DNA from: Chryseobacterium aquifrigidense
Lineage (GTDB): Bacteria > Bacteroidota > Bacteroidia > Flavobacteriales > Weeksellaceae
DNA: 64,000 nt
Direction: 5' to 3'
Assembly: GCF_006716485.1 (NCBI RefSeq)
Contig: NZ_VFPD01000001.1
Location: forward strand, 2,896,008-2,960,007
The position numbers and the translations under genes were made by a program. Positions within the stretch are counted from its first letter, which is position 1; the number at the start of each line of letters is the position of its first letter. Shown here in pieces: positions 8,917 to 17,892 of this stretch. Below the pieces are notes generated by a model, which saw only the letters and a program-made list of their open reading frames with translations, was not told where the DNA came from and made no database searches.

Positions 8917-9477
8917 ATGATCAAAAAGATTGGAAAAATTTTACTCATCATCATTCTTGGCTCTCTTGTTTTCATAACGGGAAAGTTCTTATTAGTATGG
9001 AACAGCGTAGAAGTTGATCATAGTTTAAGCCAGAAACCTCTTTTTAAATCTTTTGATCAACAAAAACAAACAAGTATTTGGGGTTCAGAGAGTGAAGATA
9101 TTAAAACCAATGATTTTAAGACAAAATCAGACAGTATAAGTCCAGCATATTACAGGTGTTCTATTAATGAAAATCCAATGCTAAACGTTACATTTTCTGT
9201 TGGAGATGGTTTCAGCGGTGGTGGTTTTCAGATAGATATTTTTCAAAATAGATATAAAATCTCTCCCTATTCTTATACTGACAATGTAAAACTTTTTGAC
9301 TTTTTGGACACAGGAGAATATTATAAAATTTTGGACAGTAAAGTTATTCTGGATAAAGAATCTTATCAAAAAGGAGATAGCCTCTTCGGATATACTGAAC
9401 TTAAAGTTCAAAGAAGATATGGTCCTGAAAAATATATAGAAGAAGGTAAAGGATATTTTAAAGGTAAAGTAAATTAA
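8917..9477 (+). CDS. Hypothetical membrane-anchored protein
   Basis: A 186-residue protein with one N-terminal hydrophobic segment (IGKILLIIILGSLVFITGKFLLV minus its ends) and a polar remainder rich in Ser, Lys and Tyr. This suggests a membrane-anchored or secreted protein. I do not recognise the family. It lies 8 bases after the DUF2007 gene and 7 bases before the FAH-family gene, so it belongs to the same plus-strand run. Confidence 0.7.
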   Translation: MIKKIGKILLIIILGSLVFITGKFLLVWNSVEVDHSLSQKPLFKSFDQQKQTSIWGSESEDIKTNDFKTKSDSISPAYYRCSINENPMLNVTFSVGDGFSGGGFQIDIFQNRYKISPYSYTDNVKLFDFLDTGEYYKILDSKVILDKESYQKGDSLFGYTELKVQRRYGPEKYIEEGKGYFKGKVN

Positions 9478-9484
9478 TTAAGTT

Positions 9485-10090
9485 ATGAAAATAATCTGCA
9501 TAGGAAGAAACTACAGTGAGCATGCAAAAGAATTAGGAAATGAAATTCCTGAAAATCCTGTTATTTTTATGAAACCGGATACCGCTGTTTTAAAGGGAAA
9601 TGATTTTTATATTCCTGAATTCTCCAATGATATTCACTACGAACTTGAAGTAGTAATAAAAATTTCAAAAGGAGGAAAATATATTCAGAAAGAAACAGCA
9701 CACAAACATTATGAGGAAATTGGCCTTGGGATAGATTTCACAGCGAGGGATCTTCAGAGTGAACTGAAATCAAAAGGGCTTCCATGGGAGCTTGCCAAAG
9801 GTTTTGACGGTTCTGCAGTGGTAAGCAGTTTCTTCAAAAAAGAGAACTTCAGTCTTGAGAATCTTCAGTTTTCATTATTAAAAAACAAAGAGAAGGTACA
9901 GGATGGCAATACGAAAGATATGATGTTCAATTTTGATGACATTGTAGCTTTTGCATCCAAGTATTTTACATTACGAGTAGGTGACCTTATTTTCACGGGA
10001 ACTCCAAAAGGGGTTGGAAAAGTAGAAGAAAATGATATCCTGGAAGCTTATCTTGAAGAGGAAAAAATCCTTGATATCCGAATATTATAA
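9485..10090 (+). CDS. Fumarylacetoacetate hydrolase family protein
   Basis: A 201-residue single-domain FAH-family protein. It shows CIGRNYSEHAKELGNEIP, the metal-binding acidic residues around HYELEVVIKISKGG (E-x-E pattern), GLGIDFTARDLQ and LIFTGTPKGVG. Small members hydrolyse or decarboxylate 2-oxo acids such as acylpyruvates or oxaloacetate; the exact substrate cannot be read from sequence. It follows the hypothetical gene by 7 bases and precedes a universal stress gene. Confidence 0.9.
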   Translation: MKIICIGRNYSEHAKELGNEIPENPVIFMKPDTAVLKGNDFYIPEFSNDIHYELEVVIKISKGGKYIQKETAHKHYEEIGLGIDFTARDLQSELKSKGLPWELAKGFDGSAVVSSFFKKENFSLENLQFSLLKNKEKVQDGNTKDMMFNFDDIVAFASKYFTLRVGDLIFTGTPKGVGKVEENDILEAYLEEEKILDIRIL

Positions 10091-10149
10091 GTATTTAACA
10101 TCACAGTCTGACAAATTTTCCCTATCTTTAGGTAACAAAACTAGAGGTT

Positions 10150-10587
10150 ATGATAAATATTGTATTACCCGTAGATTTTGGGGACAAGACAGACCAATTG
10201 GTAGAAGGTGCCATAAAATTTGCAAAACAGCTTAACGGCAGAATTTACCTGATCCACGTAGCGCCATCAGATATCGGCTTTGCCATTGGTGATATGGGAT
10301 TTCAATATTTTCCTGAAGTGGAAGCCAATGAAATCAGAGAAGAGCTGGTGCAGCTTAATAAAATTGAGCAAAGAATCATCAGTCATGATATTGATTGCGA
10401 GCACCTTTTAAAACAAGGACTTGCCAAAGATATTATTCTGGAACATGCAAAGGCAAAAAATGCAGATTATATTGTGATGGGATCACATGGCAGAAGCGGA
10501 ATCTATGATGTATTCGTGGGAAGCTTAACGAAAGGAATTACGAAAAGTTCAAGTATTCCTGTTTTAGTACTTCCAATTCACGACTAA
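10150..10587 (+). CDS. Universal stress protein (UspA family)
   Basis: A 145-residue single Usp domain: MINIVLPVDFGDKTDQLVEGAIKFAKQL at the N-terminus and the ATP-binding signature VMGSHGRSGIYDVFVGSLTKGITKSSSIPVLVLP (the G-2x-G-9x-G(S/T) type) at the C-terminus. ATP binding is therefore likely. The 59-base gap before it suggests its own promoter. A strong terminator follows. Confidence 0.92.
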   Translation: MINIVLPVDFGDKTDQLVEGAIKFAKQLNGRIYLIHVAPSDIGFAIGDMGFQYFPEVEANEIREELVQLNKIEQRIISHDIDCEHLLKQGLAKDIILEHAKAKNADYIVMGSHGRSGIYDVFVGSLTKGITKSSSIPVLVLPIHD

Positions 10588-10616
10588 AGAAAAAGAAAAT
10601 TTTAATCGTTAGTAAT

Positions 10617-10656
10617 AAAAAAACCGATCAGAGCATATTGTCTGATCGGTTTTTTA
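10617..10656 (+). terminator. Rho-independent terminator after the universal stress gene
   Basis: A 12-bp perfect stem, AAACCGATCAGA with TCTGATCGGTTT, loop of 8, followed by TTTT. A-rich on the other side, so it may also serve the minus-strand gene that ends at 10673. Confidence 0.85.
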
Positions 10657-10672
10657 CTATATAACCAATTAA

Positions 10673-10906
10673 TTAACCTTCTTTTTTGTAGATATTCGGA
10701 TCGTAGTAAGGATGCTTACCTTCCGTTGGAGAATAATAGTCTTTATCTTTGTCACCACCTAGTGTAACCACCAGTACATAGCACCAATAAGTAAATAGTA
10801 CACAGCAAACTATAAATAGAATCCAGTTTAAAACATTTCCAAACGCATCAAAGAAACCGAAAGTCCATTTGAAAACTTTGCTTAAGAATAGAAAGAAAGA
10901 CGTCAT
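10673..10906 (-). CDS. DUF6341-like small membrane protein
   Basis: A 77-residue protein with a hydrophobic segment at residues 25-48 (NWILFIVCCVLFTYWCYVLV) and a polar tail ending in tyrosine-rich YYSPTEGKHPYYDPNIY. It resembles the flavobacterial DUF6341 family, whose genes sit next to DUF6427 genes. Here the two are divergent and appear to share a promoter core. Function is unknown. Confidence 0.7.
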   Translation of the reverse strand: MTSFFLFLSKVFKWTFGFFDAFGNVLNWILFIVCCVLFTYWCYVLVVTLGGDKDKDYYSPTEGKHPYYDPNIYKKEG

Positions 10907-10924
10907 TATTTTCCTTTTTTAAAT

Positions 10925-10942
10925 TAACTTTGTACAAATTTA
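10925..10942. promoter_or_regulatory. Near-palindromic bidirectional promoter core
   Basis: TAACTTTG on the plus strand (10925-10932) and TAAATTTG on the minus strand (10935-10942) are two -7 boxes facing each other across two bases. They lie between the divergent DUF6341 and DUF6427 genes. A minus-strand TTTG lies 22 bases upstream of its box. Confidence 0.55.
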
Positions 10943-10948
10943 TAAAAA

Positions 10949-11854
10949 ATGTTTAAATTACTTTCAAAAGAAAGCAATATTTTTTCAATTCCTGTTTATA
11001 TTGGTTTTCTTCTTTTAGTAGTCGTAATATTTAACATATTGAATTTCAATACTTACGAAGCTATAGTTGCCGGAATAACTTTTCTGGGAATTGCTTTGGG
11101 ATATTTTTGTTTTCACAGTATTGCCCTTAATTATCAGACCCATCTGCCATTATTTTTATATACTTTTTTTATTTTTGGGCTGTATCCCGGAAATCTGGAT
11201 ATAGGAATTGCGGTTTCTCTGCTTACCAATTCCTTTCTTATCCTGCTACTGACCAGTGCAGATGAAGATATCAGGAAGAAGTCTTATGTTTTGGTGGGAT
11301 CTATTGTAGCCCTGAACTTTATTTTTCTTCCTACAACATGGCCGATGGCTGTTTTTGTAATTATTCACGTGATTGCAACCTCTGCCAAAATCGGGTTGAA
11401 TCTTTTCAGATTCCTTTTGGGAATTGTTCTGATCACATTCAGTTATTTTTCTGTAATGTATTTCTGTCAGTTCACCTCATGGAATATTGATTATTTTCCG
11501 TTTGGAAGAATGAAACCGGTAACAGATTACACGGAACTTTTACCATTGATTCCTGTGGTTCTGATGCTTATTTATGCCGTATATGACCATTTTAAAAATT
11601 ATAATAAGAAAAGTCCGATAAGCAGGTATAAATATACTTTCTTACTTGTTTTTTCTGTGGCACAGCTTGTTTCCATCATTTTATATATGAATAAAAGCTA
11701 CGAATATCTGCTTCTTCTGGCATTTCCTTCAAGCATTATTCTTAGTAGAATGATGAGATTTTTACCCAAATACTGGATGCGTGAAGCCAGTGTATGGCTT
11801 ATTATTATTAGTTTACTGACCTTTAAAGCAGGTACAGTTTTTGATTTATTTTAG
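10949..11854 (+). CDS. DUF6427-like integral membrane protein
   Basis: A 301-residue protein made almost wholly of hydrophobic segments (about 8-10 helices) with short charged loops. It begins MFKLLSKESNIFSIPVYIGF and matches the flavobacterial DUF6427 pattern (SNIFSIPV... near the start, GLYPGNLDIGI). Function is unknown. It is followed after 6 bases by the DUF3109 gene, so the two are co-transcribed. Confidence 0.75.
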   Translation: MFKLLSKESNIFSIPVYIGFLLLVVVIFNILNFNTYEAIVAGITFLGIALGYFCFHSIALNYQTHLPLFLYTFFIFGLYPGNLDIGIAVSLLTNSFLILLLTSADEDIRKKSYVLVGSIVALNFIFLPTTWPMAVFVIIHVIATSAKIGLNLFRFLLGIVLITFSYFSVMYFCQFTSWNIDYFPFGRMKPVTDYTELLPLIPVVLMLIYAVYDHFKNYNKKSPISRYKYTFLLVFSVAQLVSIILYMNKSYEYLLLLAFPSSIILSRMMRFLPKYWMREASVWLIIISLLTFKAGTVFDLF

Positions 11855-11860
11855 AAAATT

Positions 11861-12445
11861 ATGATTCAGATAGACGATAAATTAATTTCAGAGGAAATTT
11901 TTTCCGAAGAATTTGTTTGCAACCTTACAAAATGTAAAGGTGCATGTTGTGTGGAAGGAGATGTGGGAGCTCCGTTGGATAAAAACGAGCTTGAGATATT
12001 GGACAGTATTTTTGATAAAATAAAACCTTACCTTACTCAGGAAGGAATTAAAGCCCTTGAAGAACAGGGAACATGGACTACTGATCCGCACGACGGAATG
12101 TATGTTACTCCAATGGTGGAGAACCGCGAATGTGCTTATGTAACCTTCGATGAAAAAGGAATTACAAAATGTGGAATTGAAAAAGCATACGAGGATGGTA
12201 CTGTAGACTGGCAGAAACCTATTTCATGCCACCTTTACCCAATCCGTGTTACAGAATATTCTGCATTTACTGCATTGAATTATCATGAGTGGAATGTATG
12301 CAGCGATGCCTGTACTCTTGGAAAGGAGCTTCAGGTTCCTGTCTATAAGTTTTTAAAAACTCCACTGACGAGAAAGTATGGTGAAGAATTTTATACTGTT
12401 CTGAGCGAAGCTGCTGAAGAATGGAAAAAAGAGTATGGCTCTTAA
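11861..12445 (+). CDS. DUF3109 family cysteine-rich protein
   Basis: A 194-residue protein. The first part has CNLTKCKGACCVEGDVGAPL, then ECAYVTFDEKGITKCGIEKAYEDG, SCHLYPIRV and NVCSDACTLGKEL. This spacing of about nine cysteines is that of DUF3109 (YkgJ-like, CxxCxxCC zinc or iron-cluster binding). The role is unknown; family members are soluble. It ends the short DUF6427 operon, before a terminator. Confidence 0.88.
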   Translation: MIQIDDKLISEEIFSEEFVCNLTKCKGACCVEGDVGAPLDKNELEILDSIFDKIKPYLTQEGIKALEEQGTWTTDPHDGMYVTPMVENRECAYVTFDEKGITKCGIEKAYEDGTVDWQKPISCHLYPIRVTEYSAFTALNYHEWNVCSDACTLGKELQVPVYKFLKTPLTRKYGEEFYTVLSEAAEEWKKEYGS

Positions 12446-12468
12446 CTGATAAGGATTTGAATTAAATA

Positions 12469-12500
12469 ACAAAAACCGCAGATTTCTCTGCGGTTTTCTT
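12469..12500. terminator. Convergent bidirectional terminator
   Basis: AAAACCGCAGA pairs with TCTGCGGTTTT around a 4-base loop, with A/T runs on both sides. It lies between the plus-strand DUF3109 gene and the minus-strand M16 peptidase, so it can serve both. Confidence 0.85.
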
Positions 12501-12520
12501 ATTGTAAGTAAAAAGTATGA

Positions 12521-15385
12521 CTAGTTAGCAGCTCCTGCTTTTACAGTAGTTACTTCTATTTTTTTAGTTTCCTCTTTTTTAGCATTTTCCCAACCGTCTT
12601 CCGGCATCAAAGTGGCTACAATTCTACCTTTTGTAAGATATTTTTTTGCAACATTCTGAAGATCCTTTACTGTAAGTGCTTTTACTTTATCCTGATAATT
12701 TAAGATATCATATTTGTCACTTCCGTCTAACTGGTTCTTAGCAATGGCATTCATCCAAAACATATTATCTTTCAGTTCTGTTTTGTTGTCATTATATTCA
12801 CCTTCTTTGTATTTATCCAGGTCTTTTTGTTCAGGGCCGTTATCTATAAGCTTCTGAAGCTCTGCAATAGCACTTTTAGTCAGTTTATCTGCATTTTCCG
12901 GACCACAAGGGAAATTAATACCGAAACTATAAGTTCCGTACGGTATTTTATTCATTCCTCCTCTTGCACCTCCTCCATAGATACCGCTTTCATCTTCTCT
13001 TAATTTTTCGATAACTTTAATAGTAGCTACTTCTCCAAGTGCGGATAATGCTAAAGCTTCTTTCTCATTATACGGAGCCTCTCCGCTGTAAGAGATAGAA
13101 ACCATACTCTTAGGATCTTTTCCTTTTTTATACACTTTGCTGTAATCTCCGGTCATCGTTCTGTATCCTGTATCTTTATACATTGTTGTTTTTCCTGATG
13201 ACGGCAGGCTTGCAATATACTGCAGCACTTCTTCTTTAAATTTAGCTTCGTCTATATTTCCTACAAAATAAAACTGGAAGTTTCCGGCATTGGCAAATTT
13301 ATCTTTATAAATATCATATGCTTTTTTATAGTCCGTATTAGCCCAGTCTTTCTCCATTGGGAAAACTCCGATAAATCTAGGATTCTTCTGATTCATGAAT
13401 TTTGCATGCTCATTAGAGAAATATGCCTGAGGATTAGACAGCAGGTTATTCAGCATCGCAGATTGCTTTTCCTTATAAGCATTAAAGGAAGCAGGATTAT
13501 AATTTAAGCTTGTAAAATAAGCATACATCAGCTCCATAGCAGTTCCTAAATCTTTTTGTGTGGTTCTTCCGGAAACCCCTTCAAAAAGAGAAGTTACCAT
13601 AGGATTCACGTTCACTTGTTTACCGGCAAGATAGTTGGTAAGATCAGCTTTTGAGAATCCTCCTACTCCGGCTTCTGTTAATGCTGAGAATGCAAACTGT
13701 GTCTTATTGTAGTCTGCATCGGGGATAAGAGAACTTCCTCCTAAACTTCTTGCTGTAAACACAATTTCATCATCTTTGAAATCTGTTTTCTTGAAAGTAA
13801 CTTTCGCTCCGTTGCTTAAGGTCCAGGTTGTTGTTCCTAACTTGGCATCTGTTTCGGTTTTAGCAATTTTTCCTTCAGATTTGAAAGGCTTCACCAGATT
13901 TTTGATGGCTGCTTTTTCTTCGTAAGGCTTAAGATCAGCCATTTTTACAGCATCAAATGTATTCAGCACCATTGCTTCTGTAGGCATGGTTACATTATCT
14001 TTTTTAGGTCCTGTAATTACAATTACCCTGCTGTCATCTTTCACCATTTTTTTGATGATTTCATTGGTTTGCGCAAGGGTAACAGATGGTAAGAAAGATT
14101 TGGTATCTTCATATTCCCATGCTATTCCGGGAATTGGTTCCTGCTCCAGGAAGTTTCTCACATACTCATCTATCAGAATTTCACTCTCTGTTTTATCTTT
14201 GTTGTTATAAGATCTTTCAAGATTGGAAAGCACCTGAGATTTTGCTCTGTCTAGTTCAGACTGTGTAAATCCGAATCTTTTTGCTCTTTCAACCTCTTCC
14301 AATAAGACTTTTAATGCGCTCAGCTGGTTTCCCTCTTTCACCATAGCAAATCCCTGGAACGCTTCTTTACTTCTTGCATATGTTCCCCCATGGTACACAG
14401 ATCCGAAAGTAAATGGTGGGTTTGTAGAATTGATCAGTTCTCTCAATCTGTTATTTAACATGGTAGTTGAAAGGTTTTCAACAATACTTTGATTGTACTG
14501 TTCTACAGTTACGTCAGGCTTATAGGCATCAGCATCTTTCATGATAAACTGTACCATAGAATTAGTAGCATCAGGGTCTGTTTCAATAGCTACCAGAGTT
14601 TCTTTGTGATTCGGAAGATCAAAAGATTTTCTTTCTCTGGGCTTTGAAGGGTTTTTATATTTACTGAAATTATCCTTGATTTTTTTTTCAATTTCATCTA
14701 CATTAATATCTCCTACTACAATGATTGCCATCAGATCCGGTCTGTACCAGTCCTGGTGGAATTTTCGGATAACATCTGGTTTGAAATTTTCCAGCACTTC
14801 TTTTTTACCAATTGGAAGCCTCTCTGCATACTGAGATTTATATAAAAATTTAGGAAGATATTTATCCATCATTCTTTTATCAGCTCCAAGTCCCAGTCTC
14901 AGTTCTTCCAATACAACTCCTCTTTCTTTGTTGATCTGCTCATCGGAAAGTGTTGCATTAAATGCCCAGTCTTCCATTACTTTCAGCCCTGCATCAAGAT
15001 TTCCCGGCTTATCCAACGGGACAGGAAGCATATAAACAGTTTCGTCAAAGCTTGTATACGCATTAAGGTGTTGTCCGAATTTCACTCCGATAGACTGTAG
15101 AAAGTCTACTAATTTATTATCCGGAAAATTTTTGGTTCCGTTGAAATTCATGTGCTCCATAAAATGGGCCAATCCTCTTTGATTTTCGTCTTCAAGAATA
15201 GATCCGGCATTGATTGCCAGACGGAAATCTACTTTTTTCTCAGGTAACGTGTTTTTTTTGATGTAGTACTTCATTCCGTTGGAAAGAGTACCAATTCGTA
15301 CAGATGGATCCACTGGAATATTCTGTCCAAAGGCATTCGCAGACATCAGGAAAATGACTGCAAATGAAGATAATACTTTTTTCAT
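12521..15385 (-). CDS. M16 family zinc metallopeptidase (two-repeat)
   Basis: A 954-residue secreted protein with a signal peptide ending SANAFGQ. The N-terminal M16 repeat has the zinc motif HFMEHMNFNG (HxxEH, about residue 80) and the distal glutamate in ERGVVLEELR. The second, inactive repeat covers residues 520-930. Length and layout match Bacteroidota pitrilysin/PqqL-like peptidases, which cut peptides in the periplasm or at the surface. The next gene downstream in position, a small LolA-like protein, is often linked to M16 genes in this group. Confidence 0.92.
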   Translation of the reverse strand: MKKVLSSFAVIFLMSANAFGQNIPVDPSVRIGTLSNGMKYYIKKNTLPEKKVDFRLAINAGSILEDENQRGLAHFMEHMNFNGTKNFPDNKLVDFLQSIGVKFGQHLNAYTSFDETVYMLPVPLDKPGNLDAGLKVMEDWAFNATLSDEQINKERGVVLEELRLGLGADKRMMDKYLPKFLYKSQYAERLPIGKKEVLENFKPDVIRKFHQDWYRPDLMAIIVVGDINVDEIEKKIKDNFSKYKNPSKPRERKSFDLPNHKETLVAIETDPDATNSMVQFIMKDADAYKPDVTVEQYNQSIVENLSTTMLNNRLRELINSTNPPFTFGSVYHGGTYARSKEAFQGFAMVKEGNQLSALKVLLEEVERAKRFGFTQSELDRAKSQVLSNLERSYNNKDKTESEILIDEYVRNFLEQEPIPGIAWEYEDTKSFLPSVTLAQTNEIIKKMVKDDSRVIVITGPKKDNVTMPTEAMVLNTFDAVKMADLKPYEEKAAIKNLVKPFKSEGKIAKTETDAKLGTTTWTLSNGAKVTFKKTDFKDDEIVFTARSLGGSSLIPDADYNKTQFAFSALTEAGVGGFSKADLTNYLAGKQVNVNPMVTSLFEGVSGRTTQKDLGTAMELMYAYFTSLNYNPASFNAYKEKQSAMLNNLLSNPQAYFSNEHAKFMNQKNPRFIGVFPMEKDWANTDYKKAYDIYKDKFANAGNFQFYFVGNIDEAKFKEEVLQYIASLPSSGKTTMYKDTGYRTMTGDYSKVYKKGKDPKSMVSISYSGEAPYNEKEALALSALGEVATIKVIEKLREDESGIYGGGARGGMNKIPYGTYSFGINFPCGPENADKLTKSAIAELQKLIDNGPEQKDLDKYKEGEYNDNKTELKDNMFWMNAIAKNQLDGSDKYDILNYQDKVKALTVKDLQNVAKKYLTKGRIVATLMPEDGWENAKKEETKKIEVTTVKAGAAN

Positions 15386-15491
15386 GGTTATTTGATTTTA
15401 TTTACGGCTTAAAACTAATATTTATTCACAAGGTGAAGAAATCATTAAATCTATTTTATAGTTAAATTTGAGTTAAAATTATTTATATACT

Positions 15492-15521
15492 AAAAAAACC
15501 GGGAAATTCCCGGTTTTTTTA
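15492..15521 (-). terminator. Terminator after the small secreted protein
   Basis: AAAACCGGGAA and TTCCCGGTTTT form a compact perfect stem flanked by A and T runs. It lies 20 bases after the minus-strand stop at 15541. Confidence 0.8.
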
Positions 15522-15540
15522 TCTTTTAAAAAGCAATTTT

Positions 15541-16227
15541 TTATTTGAAATCAGCATCCGAAACTCCGGAATTGATTACCACTTTGCTCGTTTTGATTGT
15601 CATTTTCTGACCTCCACCTTCAGCTTCTACTTCAGCAGGGAACTGTATTCCATCTACAGCCATATAGCTTTTAATGGTTGCTTTACCTTCTCCTGCATCC
15701 GTCTTATACAAAAGTCCCGTTCCGGCATCGAAATAGAATTTTCCTTTGTCTGAAGACAGTACATTATAGTCTTTTCCATCCAGTTTTTCTGTAGATACAG
15801 TCTTGAAATTAGAAGCATCAAATGCTAAAGCATCCATAGGTTTTCCTTTTTTAAGGTCTGCAATTTTGTCAGCAGGAATATCTGTTTTAGTTCCCATCTG
15901 ATCAAAATATCCTTTCTCACCGTCAAAAAGCTGCACCATTTCTTTCCCCATGAAAGATTGTACAGATTTGAATTTATTCCCTAATTTCTTAGTTGTCATT
16001 TGGATTTCCATTCCCTGCACAGCAACTGTGTTATCAGTAATGGTAGATTTTACAGCGTCCAGTTTATCTTTTCCACCTAGTGCTTTGAAATAATTATCAA
16101 CAACTTCTTTAGGTGTAAGTTTTGATTGTACGGCTTCTGTTTTAGCAGATGCAGCCCCTTTTTTCTGAGCTGCTGCAGGCACTGAGAAAAGTACAGCGCA
16201 GAAAAACGGAATGATGATCTTTTTCAT
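15541..16227 (-). CDS. Secreted LolA/LolB-fold-like protein of unknown function
   Basis: The protein starting at 16227 is 228 residues with a clear signal peptide (MKKIIIPFFCAVLFSVPAAAQ). The frame is open further upstream, but the extra 58 residues have no sense as a signal. The mature part (KEVVDNYFKALGGKDKLDAVKS, DGEKGYFDQMGTKTDIPADKI, FDAGTGLLYKTD) resembles the lipoprotein-carrier-like domain that many Bacteroidota carry on or near M16 peptidases. It lies directly upstream of the M16 gene, with a terminator between them. Confidence 0.75.
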   Translation of the reverse strand: MKKIIIPFFCAVLFSVPAAAQKKGAASAKTEAVQSKLTPKEVVDNYFKALGGKDKLDAVKSTITDNTVAVQGMEIQMTTKKLGNKFKSVQSFMGKEMVQLFDGEKGYFDQMGTKTDIPADKIADLKKGKPMDALAFDASNFKTVSTEKLDGKDYNVLSSDKGKFYFDAGTGLLYKTDAGEGKATIKSYMAVDGIQFPAEVEAEGGGQKMTIKTSKVVINSGVSDADFK

Positions 16228-16282
16228 ATTTATAATAAAGTTTAAAAAGTAAATATAGGAATATTGGCGGACATACAAATAA

Positions 16283-16345
16283 ATAATGAGTAATGAGTAA
16301 TGAATGAGGAATGATAATTGATAAATGATGGGTGGTGATGGTTGA
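16283..16345. repeat. Low-complexity ATGAGTA-type repeat
   Basis: Degenerate tandem units of 7-10 bases built on AATGAGTAATGA, drifting to GATAAATGATGGG. It is intergenic, between trigger factor and the LolA-like gene. Confidence 0.6.
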
Positions 16346-16367
16346 ATAATCTTAGATTGGAGGTGAA

Positions 16368-16398
16368 ATAAAAAAACCGCCAAAAAATTGACGGTTTT
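16368..16398 (-). terminator. Terminator of trigger factor
   Basis: AAAACCGCCAA pairs with TTGACGGTTTT with one mismatch, followed on the minus strand by a T8 run. It is 24 bases after the tig stop. Confidence 0.75.
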
Positions 16399-16421
16399 CA
16401 AATATTTATATCTGGGTATAA

Positions 16422-17756
16422 TTATTTCTTAAGCTCTTCTAAAAATTCGTCGTGAGAAATTTTAGTTTCTTTTTTTGTAGCTTTTTCAAGAATTACATCT
16501 TTCAGTTTAGCCATTGCTACTTCAGAAGAAATTTGTCTTACCTGCTCCTGGTCTTTCAACATTTCAACAGCATATTTCTGGATTTCTTCATCCCCTAAGT
16601 GGTGGATTCCGTAGATAGCCAATTGGTTTTTCACCAACTGCTCAGCCTGAGCTAATACATCAGCATAGTCAAGGTTGATTTCGTTCTCAGTCATCAATTT
16701 ACCTTCGATGATCTGATATTTCAACTGGTTTTTCTCAGCTTCAAGAATTTCTTTAGCCTGATCTTCAGACTGGATATTCTGGTTAGAGAATAATAACCAC
16801 TTCACAAGGAAAGATTCAGGAAGTTTTACTTCTTCTTTCTCTGTTACTTGTTCTAATACTTTATTCACAAAGTGAACATCAGCATTCTGTTGGAAATACT
16901 CGTCTAATTCAGTTTTCACTTTATCTTTAAGCTCTTCTTCAGACTTGATGTTTCCTTCTCCGTATACTTTGTCGAAAAGATCCTGGTTAAGTTCAGCTAA
17001 GTTTAATGAATAGAAATCTTTTACTTTAACTTCTACCTCATTGTGGTGTAAGTGCTCAACTTCTTCTTTGCTGAATCCTAATTCTTTAGCTAATTCTTCG
17101 TCACCTGCAAGAGTTTCTTTAGTCACTTTTACAGATTCCTCCATTTTCAACCCTTTTACCAACTTGAAAGCTTCTTTGTTTTCAGCTGTAATCGTAAGGT
17201 TTTTTGGGTGGTGGTGGTGCTCACCTTCAGCATCTTCTTCCACAACCTGAGAAACTTCTAAAGCAATGTAAGAATCTTTAGTGATTTTATCTTGAGGAAC
17301 CTGCTCAGCGAAACGCTTCTGCATGTTTTCAATACTCTTACCGATTTCTTTGTCAGAAGCCTCTACTTTGTAGTGAGGAGCTTCATATTTAGCTAAATCT
17401 ATAGTGAATTCAGGCTCAAATCCTACTTCGAAAGCAACTTCTAATTGATCAGCATTGTAATCGAATTCGTTTACTGGCTGAGGAACAGGCTGACCAACTA
17501 ATCTTAGTTTGTTGTCATTAACATAGTTGTTTAAAGCATCAGAAACTTGTCTGTTGATTTCTTCAAATGCAATACCTGCTTCATATTGTTTTTTAACCAT
17601 ACTCAAAGGCACTTTCCCTTTTCTGAATCCAGGAACTTGCGCATTTTTAGCATAATTAATCAACTGCTTCTCTACTTTTTCTTTGTAGTCAGATTTTTCC
17701 AATGTTACTGTAAGCAATGCACTTACATCATCATGGTTTTGTGCGGTAACCTTCAT
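16422..17756 (-). CDS. tig: Trigger factor (ribosome-associated chaperone)
   Basis: A 444-residue protein. The N-terminal ribosome-binding domain has VPGFRKGKVPLSMVKKQY (the GFRxGKxP signature). The middle is a diverged PPIase domain with a histidine-rich stretch EGEHHHHPK, and the C-terminal domain is helical and acidic. It binds nascent chains at the ribosome exit tunnel. The PPIase part appears degenerate, as is common in Bacteroidota. A -7 box TATTTTTG lies at 17779-17786. Confidence 0.94.
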   Translation of the reverse strand: MKVTAQNHDDVSALLTVTLEKSDYKEKVEKQLINYAKNAQVPGFRKGKVPLSMVKKQYEAGIAFEEINRQVSDALNNYVNDNKLRLVGQPVPQPVNEFDYNADQLEVAFEVGFEPEFTIDLAKYEAPHYKVEASDKEIGKSIENMQKRFAEQVPQDKITKDSYIALEVSQVVEEDAEGEHHHHPKNLTITAENKEAFKLVKGLKMEESVKVTKETLAGDEELAKELGFSKEEVEHLHHNEVEVKVKDFYSLNLAELNQDLFDKVYGEGNIKSEEELKDKVKTELDEYFQQNADVHFVNKVLEQVTEKEEVKLPESFLVKWLLFSNQNIQSEDQAKEILEAEKNQLKYQIIEGKLMTENEINLDYADVLAQAEQLVKNQLAIYGIHHLGDEEIQKYAVEMLKDQEQVRQISSEVAMAKLKDVILEKATKKETKISHDEFLEELKK

Positions 17757-17778
17757 TATTGATTAAAATTTTAGGTTG

Positions 17779-17786
17779 CAAAAATA
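17779..17786 (-). promoter_or_regulatory. Putative -7 box of tig (TATTTTTG)
   Basis: TATTTTTG on the minus strand, 22 bases before the start codon, matches TAnnTTTG. No clear -33 element was found. Confidence 0.45.
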
Positions 17787-17847
17787 GGAATTTTTTATGA
17801 AAAAAACCCATTTAAAATCAACTTATAAAGCCAAATATTGTTAAATA

Positions 17848-17874
17848 AAAAACCACCGGAGAATTCCGGTGGTC
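17848..17874 (-). terminator. Terminator of the TonB receptor/lipoprotein operon
   Basis: Perfect 9-bp stem ACCACCGGA/TCCGGTGGT with loop GAAT, then a T-rich run on the minus strand. It is 20 bases after the lipoprotein stop. Confidence 0.85.
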
Positions 17875-17892
17875 CAAACAAGATTAATTGTC

